A stretch of 64,000 nt of DNA from an uncultured Croceicoccus sp. (GCF_947496385.1 NZ_CANMCP010000001.1:310001-374000); one strand, 5' to 3'. Positions 40,668-50,557 are shown, numbered from the stretch's first letter. The notes: a model not told the origin generated them from the sequence alone. Numbers and translations: made by a program.

Positions 40668-40696
40668 GCCTTAGGCGGGGATGCGCGCCGTCGCAA
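40668..40696 (-). promoter_or_regulatory. Putative ppiD-trp operon promoter
   Basis: On the minus strand TTGCGA (40691-40696) and TAAGGC (40668-40673) are 17 bases apart, about 85 bases before the ppiD start. It shares the pattern seen at nuoA, nuoG, lexA and tpiA. Confidence 0.35.
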
Positions 40697-40773
40697 TACA
40701 TCAGGCCCCATTCGCGGGCCGAATTGTCCGGCGATCTGTCCCACGACGGGGCGCATTGGGACGCGTCGCGGCT

Positions 40774-40802
40774 TTGACAGGAACCCTCGCTTGGGCTAGC
40801 GG
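40774..40802 (+). promoter_or_regulatory. Putative tpiA promoter
   Basis: TTGACA at 40774-40779 and TAGCGG at 40797-40802 are separated by 17 bases, about 40 bases ahead of the tpiA start codon. The -35 hexamer is a perfect consensus and the -10 is weak. Confidence 0.45.
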
Positions 40803-40843
40803 CGCTCGGCTTGCTTTTTACGGAATATCTCAAAGAAAGAGAC

Positions 40844-41587
40844 ATGATGTCCCAGCGCCCCTACATCGTCGGCAACTGGAAGATGAACGGCATGCGGGCC
40901 GCGTTGTCCGAAGCGCGCGCCATCGACCGCGCCGCACAGCGCCTCCCCAAGGTGGAGGTGGCCATCGCGCCGCCCGCCACGCTGATCGCCGCCATGCGCG
41001 AGACGGTCGAGTTCGTCGGCGTCGGCGCGCAGAACTGTCATTATAGCGACAAGGGCGCCCACACGGGCGACATCGCGGCGACCATGCTGCGCGAGGCGGG
41101 CAGCGACTTCGTGATCGTGGGCCATTCCGAGCGCCGCGCCGATCATGGCGAGAGCGACGCCGACGTAAAGGGCAAGGCCGAGGCGGCACAGGCCGCGGGC
41201 ATGGGCGTGATCGTGTGCGTCGGCGAAAGCGAGGCGCAGCGCGATTCGGGCGATGCGGAAAGCGTCGTCGCGGCGCAGCTTGCCGCCTCGCTGCCCGGCG
41301 AGGCGGAGCGGCTTTCGGTGGCCTATGAGCCGGTATGGGCCATCGGGACCGGGCGCACGCCATCTGTGGACGATATTGCCGCCATGCACGCACGGCTGCG
41401 CACCGTGCTGACCGAAAAATATGGCGAGAAGGGCGAAAAGGTCCGCATCCTGTACGGCGGTTCGGTCAAGGGCGAAAACGCCGCCGAACTGCTCGCCGTG
41501 GCCGAGGTCGGCGGCGCGCTGGTCGGCGGGGCGAGTCTTTCGGCCGATGGATTCGTGCCGATCATCTCCGCCGCGGTCGAGCTTTGA
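40844..41587 (+). CDS. tpiA: Triosephosphate isomerase
   Basis: TpiA interconverts dihydroxyacetone phosphate and glyceraldehyde 3-phosphate. The 247-residue protein has all family landmarks: NWKMNG near the start, GHSERR with the catalytic His, AYEPVWAIGTG with the catalytic Glu, and YGGSVKGENA for phosphate binding. Start ATG 40844 or the adjacent 40847 both follow an AAAGAGA-type ribosome site. It would also process dihydroxyacetone phosphate made by the rhamnose locus downstream. Confidence 0.96.
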   Translation: MMSQRPYIVGNWKMNGMRAALSEARAIDRAAQRLPKVEVAIAPPATLIAAMRETVEFVGVGAQNCHYSDKGAHTGDIAATMLREAGSDFVIVGHSERRADHGESDADVKGKAEAAQAAGMGVIVCVGESEAQRDSGDAESVVAAQLAASLPGEAERLSVAYEPVWAIGTGRTPSVDDIAAMHARLRTVLTEKYGEKGEKVRILYGGSVKGENAAELLAVAEVGGALVGGASLSADGFVPIISAAVEL

Positions 41588-41686
41588 TCCGCACGCCGCC
41601 GGTTGCACCTTCGCACCCGAGGGGGTAAGGGCGGCGCCAATGGCACGACGTGCCCCGTTCGTGGATGACAGGTTGATCGAAATCCG

Positions 41687-42055
41687 ATGACGCTATTTTT
41701 CTTTCTGACGATCGTGCAGGCCCTGGTCGGTGCGGCTCTTGTGGGGGTCATCCTCATGCAGCGCAGCGAAGGCGGCGGGCTGGGCGTGGGCGGTAGCCCC
41801 TCCGGCCTGATGTCGGCGCGCGGTGCAGCCGATTTCCTGACGCGGGCGACGGCGATCCTCGCGGTGCTGTTCGTGGTGCTTTCGATCATTCTGGCGGCCG
41901 TTTCGGTGGAGGCGACTTCGGTCAGCACCGTCGATACCTCGCTCGATCGCTCGCTGCCTTCGGCGCCTGCGGATCACCTTGGCGGAGCGGGCGCGGCGCC
42001 TGCTGCCGAACCGGCCCCCGCGCCGGCGAACGACGATCCGCTGGCGGGTCAGTAA
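41687..42055 (+). CDS. secG: Preprotein translocase subunit SecG
   Basis: SecG assists the SecYE protein-export channel. The 122-residue protein has two hydrophobic helices (TLFFFLTIVQALVGAALVGVIL shortened as FFFLTIVQALVGAALVGV; ILAVLFVVLSIILAAVS) separated by the SecG loop RSEGGGLGVGGSPSGLMSARG, which is shown as SEGGGLGVGGS. A proline/alanine-rich tail follows. The tpiA-secG-pyrG order is common in proteobacteria. Confidence 0.92.
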   Translation: MTLFFFLTIVQALVGAALVGVILMQRSEGGGLGVGGSPSGLMSARGAADFLTRATAILAVLFVVLSIILAAVSVEATSVSTVDTSLDRSLPSAPADHLGGAGAAPAAEPAPAPANDDPLAGQ

Positions 42056-42176
42056 TTCCATCCGGGCGGGCGGGCGCGGACATTCGCGCTCTCCCGCATC
42101 TTCATCGACGAAACCGCGACCCTGCCGCAGCGAAGGCTTGCGGCGGGGCCGCGCATTGCAGTAAGGGCCAAATCCC

Positions 42177-43808
<1,632 letters not shown>

Positions 43809-43824
43809 TCCAAGATTTGCGCAG

Positions 43825-43869
43825 GGGGCGGACAGTCTGATTTCTTAAGAAACTATACTGTCTCCCCCT
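43825..43869. repeat. Long inverted repeat after pyrG
   Basis: GGGGGcgGACAGT (43825-43837) pairs with ACTGTCtCCCCC (43858-43869), and inside lies the palindrome TTTCTTAAGAAA. The arms could form a 12-13 bp stem with a second small hairpin. It begins 16 bases after the pyrG stop and could act as a terminator or stabilise the 3' end, although no T run follows directly. Confidence 0.6.
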
Positions 43870-44153
43870 CGTGATTATACGAAATGCAGCGCAATCATTA
43901 TTTTAGCGGTAGCAGTCCTAAAATGGGGCAGCGCCGACGTTCGACTTGAACACACCCCAATTTTTGTGGTGAAGGCACGCTTGGATCGCGTTCGGAGGTG
44001 ACTGTCTTTCTGCGACCCGGACAGTTATTTTCGGATGCGATGCGGCGGTTACGTCGCGGGGGCGGGCTTCGGTCCGTCCCCCTATCGCGACAAAAGCCGG
44101 CAAGCGCATGAACCTGTGCGATATCCGCCCCGTAATTGACGTTTCCCGACATG

Positions 44154-44189
44154 AAAAAGGGCGCAATCGGTTGGCCCGACTGCGCCCTT
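44154..44189 (-). terminator. Rho-independent terminator after hsp20
   Basis: AAGGGCGCA (44157-44165) pairs with TGCGCCCTT (44181-44189), and TCGG/CCGA pairs inside. Read on the minus strand, the hairpin is followed by TTTTTC, a classical terminator about 30 bases after the hsp20 stop. Confidence 0.8.
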
Positions 44190-44221
44190 CGCAATGCCTG
44201 ATACCGGCAGGCCTGTAATGA

Positions 44222-44716
44222 TCAGGCCGCGCGGGTGTCGTCCGCCTCGTCGACGAGCGACAGCGTGCTTTCGGAGCCGCTCGCACCACGCCCGTTGTCG
44301 TCGCCGATGGCGATCTTCTTCGGCTTCATGGCTTCGGGCACTTCGCGTTCGAGATCGATGACGAGCAGGCCGTCCCGCATCTGCGCATTCTTGACCAGCA
44401 CGAAATCGGCCAGTTCGAAGCGGCGCTCGAACCCGCGCTGCGCGATGCCGACATGCAGGAATTCGCCGGTATCGGTGTCCTCGGCCTTCTTCCCCGCCAC
44501 GGTCAGCAGGTTCTGCTGTGCCGTGATTTCAATGTCATCGGGGCGGAAGCCGGCCACCGCCAGCGTGATGCGATAGCTGTCCTCGCTGCGGCGTTCGATG
44601 TTGAAGGGCGGGTAATTGTCCCCGCTGCTCTGCCGTCCATTGTTTTCGAGCAGGTCGAAAAGCCGGTCGAACCCGACAGTGGTGCGGCGATAGGGGCTGA
44701 AATCAAAACGGTTCAT
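44222..44716 (-). CDS. hsp20: Small heat-shock protein Hsp20 (IbpA-like)
   Basis: Small heat-shock proteins bind unfolding proteins and prevent aggregation. The 164-residue product has the alpha-crystallin domain from about residue 38 to 130, with FNIERRSEDSYRITLAVAGF, FLHVGIAQRGFERRFELAD and DGLLVIDLEREVPEAMKPK, the last being the typical IbpA-type end. The start ATG 44716 (MNRFDFSPYRRTTVGFDR) has GGAGG ten bases upstream; an earlier ATG at 44746 would lie inside the structured leader and is unlikely. A sigma-32-like promoter and a ROSE-like hairpin precede the gene. Confidence 0.94.
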   Translation of the reverse strand: MNRFDFSPYRRTTVGFDRLFDLLENNGRQSSGDNYPPFNIERRSEDSYRITLAVAGFRPDDIEITAQQNLLTVAGKKAEDTDTGEFLHVGIAQRGFERRFELADFVLVKNAQMRDGLLVIDLEREVPEAMKPKKIAIGDDNGRGASGSESTLSLVDEADDTRAA

Positions 44717-44824
44717 CTTGCAAATCCTCCAATAGAAGCAATTCACGGCAGCATTGCGAAACCCATCGTGGCGTCACGCGTTCTGCCCATACTTGCCATC
44801 CACCCGTTTGGCGTGCGACGGCTG
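44717..44824 (-). promoter_or_regulatory. ROSE-like RNA thermometer in the hsp20 leader
   Basis: The hairpin nearest the start (44724-44742) reads ATTGCTTC, loop TATT, GGAGGAT on the minus strand. The Shine-Dalgarno GGAGGA pairs with TTGCTTC, with a G-G mismatch and a bulged C. This is the hallmark pairing of ROSE elements, in which UYGCU masks the ribosome site and melts on heating. The leader is about 108 bases, a length typical for ROSE elements upstream of hsp20 genes in alphaproteobacteria. Confidence 0.7.
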
Positions 44825-44830
44825 ACGATA

Positions 44831-44858
44831 ATCTAGGAACGCCGGAAACGGTTTCAAG
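44831..44858 (-). promoter_or_regulatory. Putative sigma-32 (heat-shock) promoter of hsp20
   Basis: On the minus strand CTTGAAA (44852-44858) is followed after 14 bases by CCTAGAT (44831-44837). The first box is a perfect match to the RpoH -35 element, and the second matches five of seven positions of CCCATNT if N is counted. The position suits the long hsp20 leader. Confidence 0.6.
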
Positions 44859-44908
44859 CCTGAACCATGATTGAAGAAACGCGTGAATACGCGAGACAGG
44901 ACAAGACG

Positions 44909-45184
44909 ATGAACGACAACCGCGCCGCGCCCAAGGTCGAGCTTTATACCAAGTTCGGCTGCCCCTATTGCCACCGCGCGATCGACCTTTTTCAGAAAAA
45001 AGATGTCGCGTTCACCGAATATGACATCACGACCGACACGGAAAAGCGCGACGAGATGCGCAGCCGCAAGCCGGACGCGCGCACCGTCCCCCAGATCTTC
45101 ATCGACGATCAGGCGATTGGCGGATCGGACGATCTCATGGCGCTCGACCGCTCGGGCAAGCTGGATGCGATGCTGGGGCGCTGA
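44909..45184 (+). CDS. grxC: Glutaredoxin 3
   Basis: GrxC is a small dithiol glutaredoxin that reduces disulfides and glutathione mixed disulfides. The 91-residue protein has the active site GCPYCHRA, the TVPQIFIDDQ cis-proline segment and the GGSDDLMALD glutathione-binding end. I use ATG 44909 (MNDNRAAPKVELYTK), since the in-frame ATG at 44867 only adds 14 unconserved residues. The stop abuts the next gene directly. Confidence 0.94.
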   Translation: MNDNRAAPKVELYTKFGCPYCHRAIDLFQKKDVAFTEYDITTDTEKRDEMRSRKPDARTVPQIFIDDQAIGGSDDLMALDRSGKLDAMLGR

Positions 45185-46012
45185 ATGACGCGCATCGCGC
45201 TCTATCAGGCGAATACGGGGATCGATCCGGAGCGGAACGCCGCCGATCTCGTCGATGCGGTACGCGGTGCGTCGAACGGCGGCGCGCAAATGCTGTTCAC
45301 CCCGGAGATGAGCGGCCTGCTGGATCGGGACCGCAAGCGTGCTGCCGCCCGGATCGCCGCGGAGGATGCCGACCGCGTCCTGTCCGGCGTGCGCAATGCC
45401 GCGCGCGAGGAAGAGCTGTGGGTGGCGCTGGGGTCACTCGCGGTCACGAGAGAGGATGGCCGGTGGGCCAATCGCGCCTTCGTCATCGACCCGGATGGGG
45501 AAATCGCCGCGCGTTATGACAAGATCCACATGTTCGACGTCGATCTCGACAGCGGCGAAAGCTGGCGCGAATCCAATGCCTATGCGCCGGGCGAACAGGC
45601 GGTGTATTGCGAAACCCCGGTCGGGCGGCTGGGGCTGGCGATCTGTTACGACATGCGTTTTCCGGCGCTTTTCGGCGCATTGGGGGAGGCGCGCTGCGAC
45701 GCGATCAGCGTGCCGGCCGCCTTTACCGTGCCCACCGGGCGGGCGCATTGGCACACCTTGCTGCGGGCTCGCGCGATCGAGGCTTCGGCCTTTGTCATCG
45801 CGGCGGCGCAGGTGGGGCAGCACGAGGACGGGCGCGCGACGTTTGGCCATAGCCTGGTGATCGACCCGTGGGGCGAGGTCCTGCTCGACATGGGTGATGC
45901 GGGGCCGGGGCTGGGATTTGCCGAAATCGACCCCGACCGCGTCGCCACCGTGCGCAGGCAATTGCCGAGCCTTGCCAACCGGCGGGAATTCCATCATCCG
46001 CCAGCGGCATGA
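45185..46012 (+). CDS. Nitrilase-family carbon-nitrogen hydrolase
   Basis: The 275-residue enzyme belongs to the nitrilase superfamily, with the catalytic triad Glu (in FTPEMSG), Lys (YDKIHMFDVD) and Cys (LAICYDMRFP) in the normal order. The sequence is closest in feel to the Nit1/Nit2-like amidases, which hydrolyse omega-amides or deaminated glutathione. The adjacency to glutaredoxin (no gap) would suit a glutathione-repair role, but that is inference. It overlaps the DUF1178 gene by four bases. Confidence 0.9.
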   Translation: MTRIALYQANTGIDPERNAADLVDAVRGASNGGAQMLFTPEMSGLLDRDRKRAAARIAAEDADRVLSGVRNAAREEELWVALGSLAVTREDGRWANRAFVIDPDGEIAARYDKIHMFDVDLDSGESWRESNAYAPGEQAVYCETPVGRLGLAICYDMRFPALFGALGEARCDAISVPAAFTVPTGRAHWHTLLRARAIEASAFVIAAAQVGQHEDGRATFGHSLVIDPWGEVLLDMGDAGPGLGFAEIDPDRVATVRRQLPSLANRREFHHPPAA

Positions 46013-46533
46013 TTGTCTTTGATCTCTGCTGTCAATCGGCCGACCATCGGTTCGAGGCCTGGTTCCGTTCCTCCGCCGATTTCGAGCGGCAGAAGCGGGA
46101 CGGTCTGCTGATGTGCCCGCAATGCGGAAGCGCCGATGTCGAAAAGGCAGTGATGGCACCGGCCGTGGGCCGCAAGGGCAATCGCGATTCCGGCACGCCG
46201 CCTGTCCATACGCCGCGGGGCAACGCACCGGGATCTGCACCTGTACCGGCGTTCCCGGCTGCGGGGGCGGAGCGGGGCGCGGCGGCGGGCCTGCCCGAGG
46301 AGGTAAAGACCGCGCTCGTGAAGCTTGCCGATCTTCAAAAGCGCGTGATCGAAAAATCGCGCTGGGTCGGGCGCAGCTTTGCCGAGGAAGCCCGCGCCAT
46401 TCATTATGGCGAAAAGGATGCCGAGCCGATCTATGGCGAGGCCAGCCCCGAGGAAAGCCGCGCGCTCACCGATGAAGGGGTCGAAATCGCGCCCTTGCTG
46501 TTTCCCGTGGCGCCGCCGGACAAATTGAACTGA
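46009..46533 (+). CDS. DUF1178 family protein
   Basis: The 174-residue protein has the DUF1178 N terminus, IVFDLCCQSADHRFEAWF, a Cys pair (CPQCGS) that suggests a zinc ribbon, a Pro/Gly-rich linker, and a helical end with RWVGRSFAEEARAIHYGE and TDEGVEIAPLLFPV. No function is known for the family. It ends 56 bases before the tRNA and is the last gene of the grxC unit. Confidence 0.85.
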   Translation: MIVFDLCCQSADHRFEAWFRSSADFERQKRDGLLMCPQCGSADVEKAVMAPAVGRKGNRDSGTPPVHTPRGNAPGSAPVPAFPAAGAERGAAAGLPEEVKTALVKLADLQKRVIEKSRWVGRSFAEEARAIHYGEKDAEPIYGEASPEESRALTDEGVEIAPLLFPVAPPDKLN

Positions 46534-46589
46534 AACCCGCGGCAAGCCGATTGTCATTCCCGGCGCCCGCGGCTAAACCCGCCGACGGC

Positions 46590-46666
46590 GCGCCCGTAGC
46601 TCAGCAGGATAGAGCACCAGATTCCTAATCTGGGGGCCGCGTGTTCGAATCACGCCGGGCGCACCA
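46590..46666 (+). tRNA. tRNA-Arg (anticodon CCT)
   Basis: A full cloverleaf fits 77 bases including the encoded CCA end. The acceptor stem is GCGCCCG (46590-46596) with CGGGCGC (46656-46662). The anticodon stem is CCAGA/TCTGG around the loop TTCCTAA, with anticodon CCT at 46624-46626. The T loop TTCGAAT is standard. It reads AGG codons, which are rare in such GC-rich genomes. Confidence 0.95.
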
Positions 46667-47336
46667 TTTTGCCGAAACATTCGCCCTGTTCTTCTTTTGT
46701 GACGAGGATATCGATCCCGGCCTCGGATGCCGGTTTGCGTCGCTATTTTGCATGGGAATCGGCGGCGATTTCCGTGGTTGATACGAACGCGCCAGCCTGG
46801 CGCAGGATCGCAAGTGTCGCGCGGTCTTTTGAACAGATTATAGGCGAACTGCGAGACTGTCTTATCTGCAACGCGAACCTGGCGGTTGCGACATGAACGT
46901 CCATTTATAGCGGCTTGTTTGACGCGCTGATGTATCGTGACCTGTATGTTTCAAAGCCCTGTTCCGCTTATGGAGCGCTCGCCACAGGTTCGGTCATTCC
47001 TGAATCGCGTGCGATAACAACCTGGGTTTCGGTATCGTCCGTTTTACCGACCGTCATTATTCGGGCGTAATTGTTGCCCCGAATATTTCGCATCCATCAA
47101 AGCTGGCGACAAGCGGACCGGGGTGAGCGAGGGCGACGCGCCGTCGATCGGGAAGGAGAGTTCTCGAAAGCCGCGCGACCAACACCGGGGACACAGCCGT
47201 TGCTTTGCGCGTTTTGCAAAAAGCACCCGGGGGCTGGCCCCCGCGAGGGTTCCCCCAAAATCTGTCGCGCCTGCGCCAGGGTTTTTTGCAGGCGGATTGC
47301 GTCGGCGATCCTGTGTCGAAGGGGAGCCGCTCGCTC
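46667..47336. other. 670-bp weakly coding region after the tRNA
   Basis: No convincing gene is present. The GC content looks lower than elsewhere in the first 300 bases. The best short frame is a 41-codon one on the minus strand (46968-47093), whose end TQVVIARDSGMTEP vaguely resembles the C terminus of LacI-type regulators and may be a remnant. The far end holds the deoR terminator. No repeat of the tRNA 3' end was found. Confidence 0.4.
47218..47243 (-). terminator. Rho-independent terminator after deoR-type gene
   Basis: CGGGGG (47228-47233), loop CTGG, CCCCCG (47238-47243) form a strong hairpin, and on the minus strand the sequence runs on into GGTGCTTTTTGC. It lies about 95 bases beyond the regulator's stop, so it would end the rhaB-lldD-MFS-deoR transcript. 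Confidence 0.65.
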
Positions 47337-48119
47337 CTACTCGGCGGCGATGAGCTGGATGCCGTTACTGCGGAGCAATTCTCGACTTTCGTCGTTGATA
47401 CGGGAGTCGGAAATAACCACGTCGATCTCATCCAGACCGCAGACGATTGCGCCTGAGAACGCTTCGAATTTCTGGCTATCGACAAGGAGTATGACCTTGT
47501 TTGCGCGCTCGATAAAGCGGCGCTGCGATGCGACCAGAACGGTGTCGGCCTGCGCTATGCCCTGCGGACCCAGCGACGCTGCGCCCATGAAAAGCTTGCT
47601 CGCATGGAAACGAGGCATCGAATCCTCGCCACTCGCGGCAAGAATGATGTTCTGCTCCCGGAATATCGTGCCCGACGGCACGAGCAGCGTCGTGCCCTCC
47701 TGCGGCAGCAGGGCGTTGACGATGTGCAGCGAGTTGGTGAGCACCTGCAGGCCGAGCCCCGCCAGATGCGGGCACATCTGGTAGGTCGTCGAACCCCCGT
47801 CGATTATCACGCCTTCGCCGTCTTCGCAAATCGCGGCGGCTGCCTTTCCGATGGCGCGTTTCGCGGCCAGCTCCTGTACGATCGACTTTTCGAACGGCGT
47901 GCCACGCAAGGCGAGAGCCGCGCTATCGTCACGCTTCTCACGCTCGGCACGGGCGCCTCCGTGGACGCGGCTCAGCAGGCCCTTTTCTTCCATCCGGCTG
48001 AGGTCGCGGCGGATCGTAGCAGGCGATGCGCCGAGGCTCGCTTCGAGATCGCGGTAGGAAACGAAGCCGGTGCGAGCCAGCGCGGCCAGTATCGCCTCCT
48101 CCCGCTCGGTCGCATGCAT
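47337..48119 (-). CDS. DeoR/GlpR family transcriptional regulator
   Basis: The 260-residue protein has an N-terminal helix-turn-helix (FVSYRDLEASLGASPATIRRDLSRMEEKGLLSRVHGG) recognisable by its SPATIRRDLSRMEEKGLL core, and a C-terminal sugar-phosphate sensing domain with IIDGGSTTYQMCPHL, VLTNSLHIVNAL and FMGAASLGPQGIAQAD. DeoR-family regulators usually respond to phosphorylated sugars. As the last gene of the rhaB operon it is the likely repressor of the rhamnose locus, with rhamnulose phosphate a plausible effector by analogy. It follows the MFS gene by 12 bases. Confidence 0.88.
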   Translation of the reverse strand: MHATEREEAILAALARTGFVSYRDLEASLGASPATIRRDLSRMEEKGLLSRVHGGARAEREKRDDSAALALRGTPFEKSIVQELAAKRAIGKAAAAICEDGEGVIIDGGSTTYQMCPHLAGLGLQVLTNSLHIVNALLPQEGTTLLVPSGTIFREQNIILAASGEDSMPRFHASKLFMGAASLGPQGIAQADTVLVASQRRFIERANKVILLVDSQKFEAFSGAIVCGLDEIDVVISDSRINDESRELLRSNGIQLIAAE

Positions 48120-48131
48120 CGTCGTCCGTTC

Positions 48132-49406
48132 CTATACAGAGAGTTGTTCGCGCTGAATCTCTTCGAGCGACTTGCCAGCATTATTCGGCGCCCACAACCA
48201 CCCGATGAGCGCACTCATGGTGAGGAAACCGGTCAAAATCCACGCCAGAACGGTAAAATCGGCAGTGGCAAGCATGGGGACGAAGAAGCTGAACACGCCA
48301 AGGCTGATGCGAACAACCGCGAAACACAGCCCCTGTGCGGTACTGCGCAGCGCGGTGGGAAACATCTCTGCGCTCCAGAGCTGGAAGAAGCTTTGCGCGC
48401 CAAACCCCTGGAAAAAGCCGAGGACGAGGACATGCGCGATCACCACCGGTACCGTGAGCGGGAAGATCGCCAGGAGGCTCATCCCGATCACCTGCATGAC
48501 GGCAGAGACCATGAACATCGTCTTGTGACTGACCTTGTCCACGAATTTCATGAAGACAAGATAGTTGGCGACCATGCCGAGGAAGAAATTGAGGCATTGC
48601 AGCGCGATGCTCTGTGCGTGGGTCGCGACGCCAAGGGTCTCCATCAGATAGGGGAAGAACAGCCCATTGGTCCCGGCCCACAGGTTCCAGAAGCCGTAGA
48701 TGCCGACAAGGCCCGCGACGGACACGAGGTAGCGGCCCTTGAACAGGGACGACATGGGAGGAATGGCGAAACCCGCTTCCTGTGTCTCTTTCCACCGCCG
48801 GCTTTCGCGCATCTTGCGCCGCATGATCGTAAGGCCGAGGGCGACGATCACGAGATGCGCGAATACGAGGCGTGCCCCCAGTTCGCCAAGGCCGAGAAAA
48901 TCGGTCAGGAACAGGCTCATCAGCAGAACGACCACCGGGCCGAGGTTCCACAGGATCTGCGCAACGCCGGAGTGTTTCCCGCGCCGCGTGTCGGGCGCTT
49001 CTTCGGCGATGAGCGACCAGCTGGCCGGGATGTCGGCGCCCACGGCCAGGCCGACGATGACGAAGCCGACGACGATCATCCAGGGGGCCACCGCGAGGAC
49101 CAGGATGCCCATGCCGAACGCATAGACCAGCATGTCGTACTGGTAGATGCGCTTGCGACCGAGCTTGTCGCACAGCCAGCCGCCGATCATCGCACCAACG
49201 CCAGCGCCGATCGCATTGGGCCCGAAGGCGGCAATCAATCCGAGCAGGCTGTCGGATAGTCCGTACATGCTCTGCCAGAGCGCCAGTGCGGCGGCGCCAG
49301 AGACGATCGACCCTGAATCGATGTAGTTTGCAAGTCCGGCAAGGATCGTTCCCTTCCAGTTATCCTTCTGGATATGCGGATCTTCCACGATCTCGACCTG
49401 GCTCAT
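48132..49406 (-). CDS. MFS sugar transporter (probable L-rhamnose permease)
   Basis: The 424-residue protein has about 12 hydrophobic helices and the major-facilitator loop [17 protein letters not shown] between helices 2 and 3, plus [14 protein letters not shown] in the second half, a sugar-porter-like signature. A polar N terminus ([19 protein letters not shown]) precedes the first helix. The start ATG 49406 follows a G-rich ribosome site. Encoded between lldD and the DeoR regulator, it most likely carries rhamnose across the inner membrane; this is inferred from context. Confidence 0.82.
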   Translation of the reverse strand: MSQVEIVEDPHIQKDNWKGTILAGLANYIDSGSIVSGAAALALWQSMYGLSDSLLGLIAAFGPNAIGAGVGAMIGGWLCDKLGRKRIYQYDMLVYAFGMGILVLAVAPWMIVVGFVIVGLAVGADIPASWSLIAEEAPDTRRGKHSGVAQILWNLGPVVVLLMSLFLTDFLGLGELGARLVFAHLVIVALGLTIMRRKMRESRRWKETQEAGFAIPPMSSLFKGRYLVSVAGLVGIYGFWNLWAGTNGLFFPYLMETLGVATHAQSIALQCLNFFLGMVANYLVFMKFVDKVSHKTMFMVSAVMQVIGMSLLAIFPLTVPVVIAHVLVLGFFQGFGAQSFFQLWSAEMFPTALRSTAQGLCFAVVRISLGVFSFFVPMLATADFTVLAWILTGFLTMSALIGWLWAPNNAGKSLEEIQREQLSV

Positions 49407-50557
49407 GCTATCCCCCCCTGTGCGATTATCGTGCGGTCGATCCGGTCGACTCTGGATGTTCCGGTGAGCGCCATCGCGACGCGCATTTCGGTTTCGATGA
49501 TGTGCAGGACATGGCGGACGCCCGCCTCGCCCCGCGCGCCGAGCGCGTAGACCCACGGACGGCCGATCAGCACACCGTCGGCGCCGAGTGCGAGCATCCG
49601 CACCACGTCGAGCCCCGAGCGCACGCCGCCATCCACAAGCACTGCCATCTCGCCTTTCACGGCATCGGCGATCGCGGGCAGGGCGCGGGCGCTGGACATT
49701 GCTCCATCGAGCTGCCGGCCACCATGGTTGGAAACCACTATGCCGTCAGCACCGAGCTTTCTCGCCTCACGGGCATCATCGGGGTCGAGAATGCCCTTGA
49801 TGATCAATGGACGATCCCATTCGGAGCGAATGAAGTCGAGTGTCTCCCACGTGACGGAAGGATCGAAATTATTGCCCAGCCAGGCAAGAAAATCGGAAAT
49901 CGGTGCATGGGCGCCCATGACGCCTGTAACATTGCCCAGCGACAGCGGCCGCCCGTGCAAGCCGACGTCCCACGCCCAGCGCGGCCGTTTGAGAACCTGC
50001 CAGAGGCGGCGTATCGTGCCGTTCAGGTTGTCCGCTCCCGAAAGACCGGAGCGCACGTCGCGGTAGCGGCTGCCCGGCAGCGGAAGGTCCACGGTAAAGA
50101 CCATCACCGGGCAATCAGCCGCCCTGGCGCGCTGGATCATCTCGCGCATGAAGCCGCGGTCACGCAGCATGTAGAGCTGAAACCAGAAAGGCCCCGCCCC
50201 GGCCGCCGATACTTCCTCCATCGAGCAGGCAGACACCGTGGAAAGTGTGAATGGCACACCTGCGCCGTGGGCTGCGCGCACCGCCTGGCATTCGCCGCGC
50301 CGCGCGTTGAGCCCCGCAAGTCCGACCGGTGCGAGGACGACCGGCATGGACAGTGTCTGTCCGAACAATCGGGTGGAAAGGTCGATCCGCGACACATCAC
50401 GCAGCACGCGCTGGCGCAGCGCGATGTGCTCGAGATCGCTGATATTCCTGTCCAGGGTAACCTCGGCATAGGAACCGCCGTCGATATATTCGAAGAGGAA
50501 ATGCGGAACCTTTCGGCGCGCCAATTCGCGATAGTCGGAAACGGAGGCCGCGATCAT
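49403..50557 (-). CDS. lldD: FMN-dependent L-lactate dehydrogenase
   Basis: The 384-residue protein belongs to the FMN-dependent alpha-hydroxyacid oxidase family. Landmarks are [17 protein letters not shown] at the N terminus, the active-site His in [12 protein letters not shown], and [22 protein letters not shown] with [10 protein letters not shown], which bind the flavin phosphate. In this cluster the natural substrate would be L-lactate from the aldolase/dehydrogenase reaction, giving pyruvate. It overlaps rhaB and the transporter gene by four bases each. Specificity for lactate is inferred; mandelate or glycolate are alternatives. Confidence 0.88.
   Translation of the reverse strand: MIAASVSDYRELARRKVPHFLFEYIDGGSYAEVTLDRNISDLEHIALRQRVLRDVSRIDLSTRLFGQTLSMPVVLAPVGLAGLNARRGECQAVRAAHGAGVPFTLSTVSACSMEEVSAAGAGPFWFQLYMLRDRGFMREMIQRARAADCPVMVFTVDLPLPGSRYRDVRSGLSGADNLNGTIRRLWQVLKRPRWAWDVGLHGRPLSLGNVTGVMGAHAPISDFLAWLGNNFDPSVTWETLDFIRSEWDRPLIIKGILDPDDAREARKLGADGIVVSNHGGRQLDGAMSSARALPAIADAVKGEMAVLVDGGVRSGLDVVRMLALGADGVLIGRPWVYALGARGEAGVRHVLHIIETEMRVAMALTGTSRVDRIDRTIIAQGGIA

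Larger units (their letters stand above)
43809..44221. other. 413-bp intergenic region rich in hairpins
   Basis: No convincing gene is visible between pyrG and hsp20. Open frames on the minus strand (for instance 43898-44194) have biased composition and no recognisable features. The region holds several inverted repeats: 43825-43869, 43901-43925 (ATTTTAG/CTAAAAT), 44001-44025 (ACTGTC/GACAGT) and the hsp20 terminator. A structured small RNA is possible, though no known family was recognised. Confidence 0.4.

Noticed and set aside
42123-42151. Hairpin CTGCCGCA/TGCGGCGG before pyrG as a possible attenuator
   Set aside because: No T run or alternative structure is evident, and such stems arise often by chance in GC-rich DNA.
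46625-46813. 62-codon minus-strand frame ending CARRDSNTRPPD
   Set aside because: That ending is the familiar false translation of a tRNA gene read backwards; the tRNA is certain.
47266-47293. CGCCTGC/GCAGGCG inverted repeat near the regulator terminator
   Set aside because: The T run lies in the loop, not after the stem, so it does not form a normal terminator.
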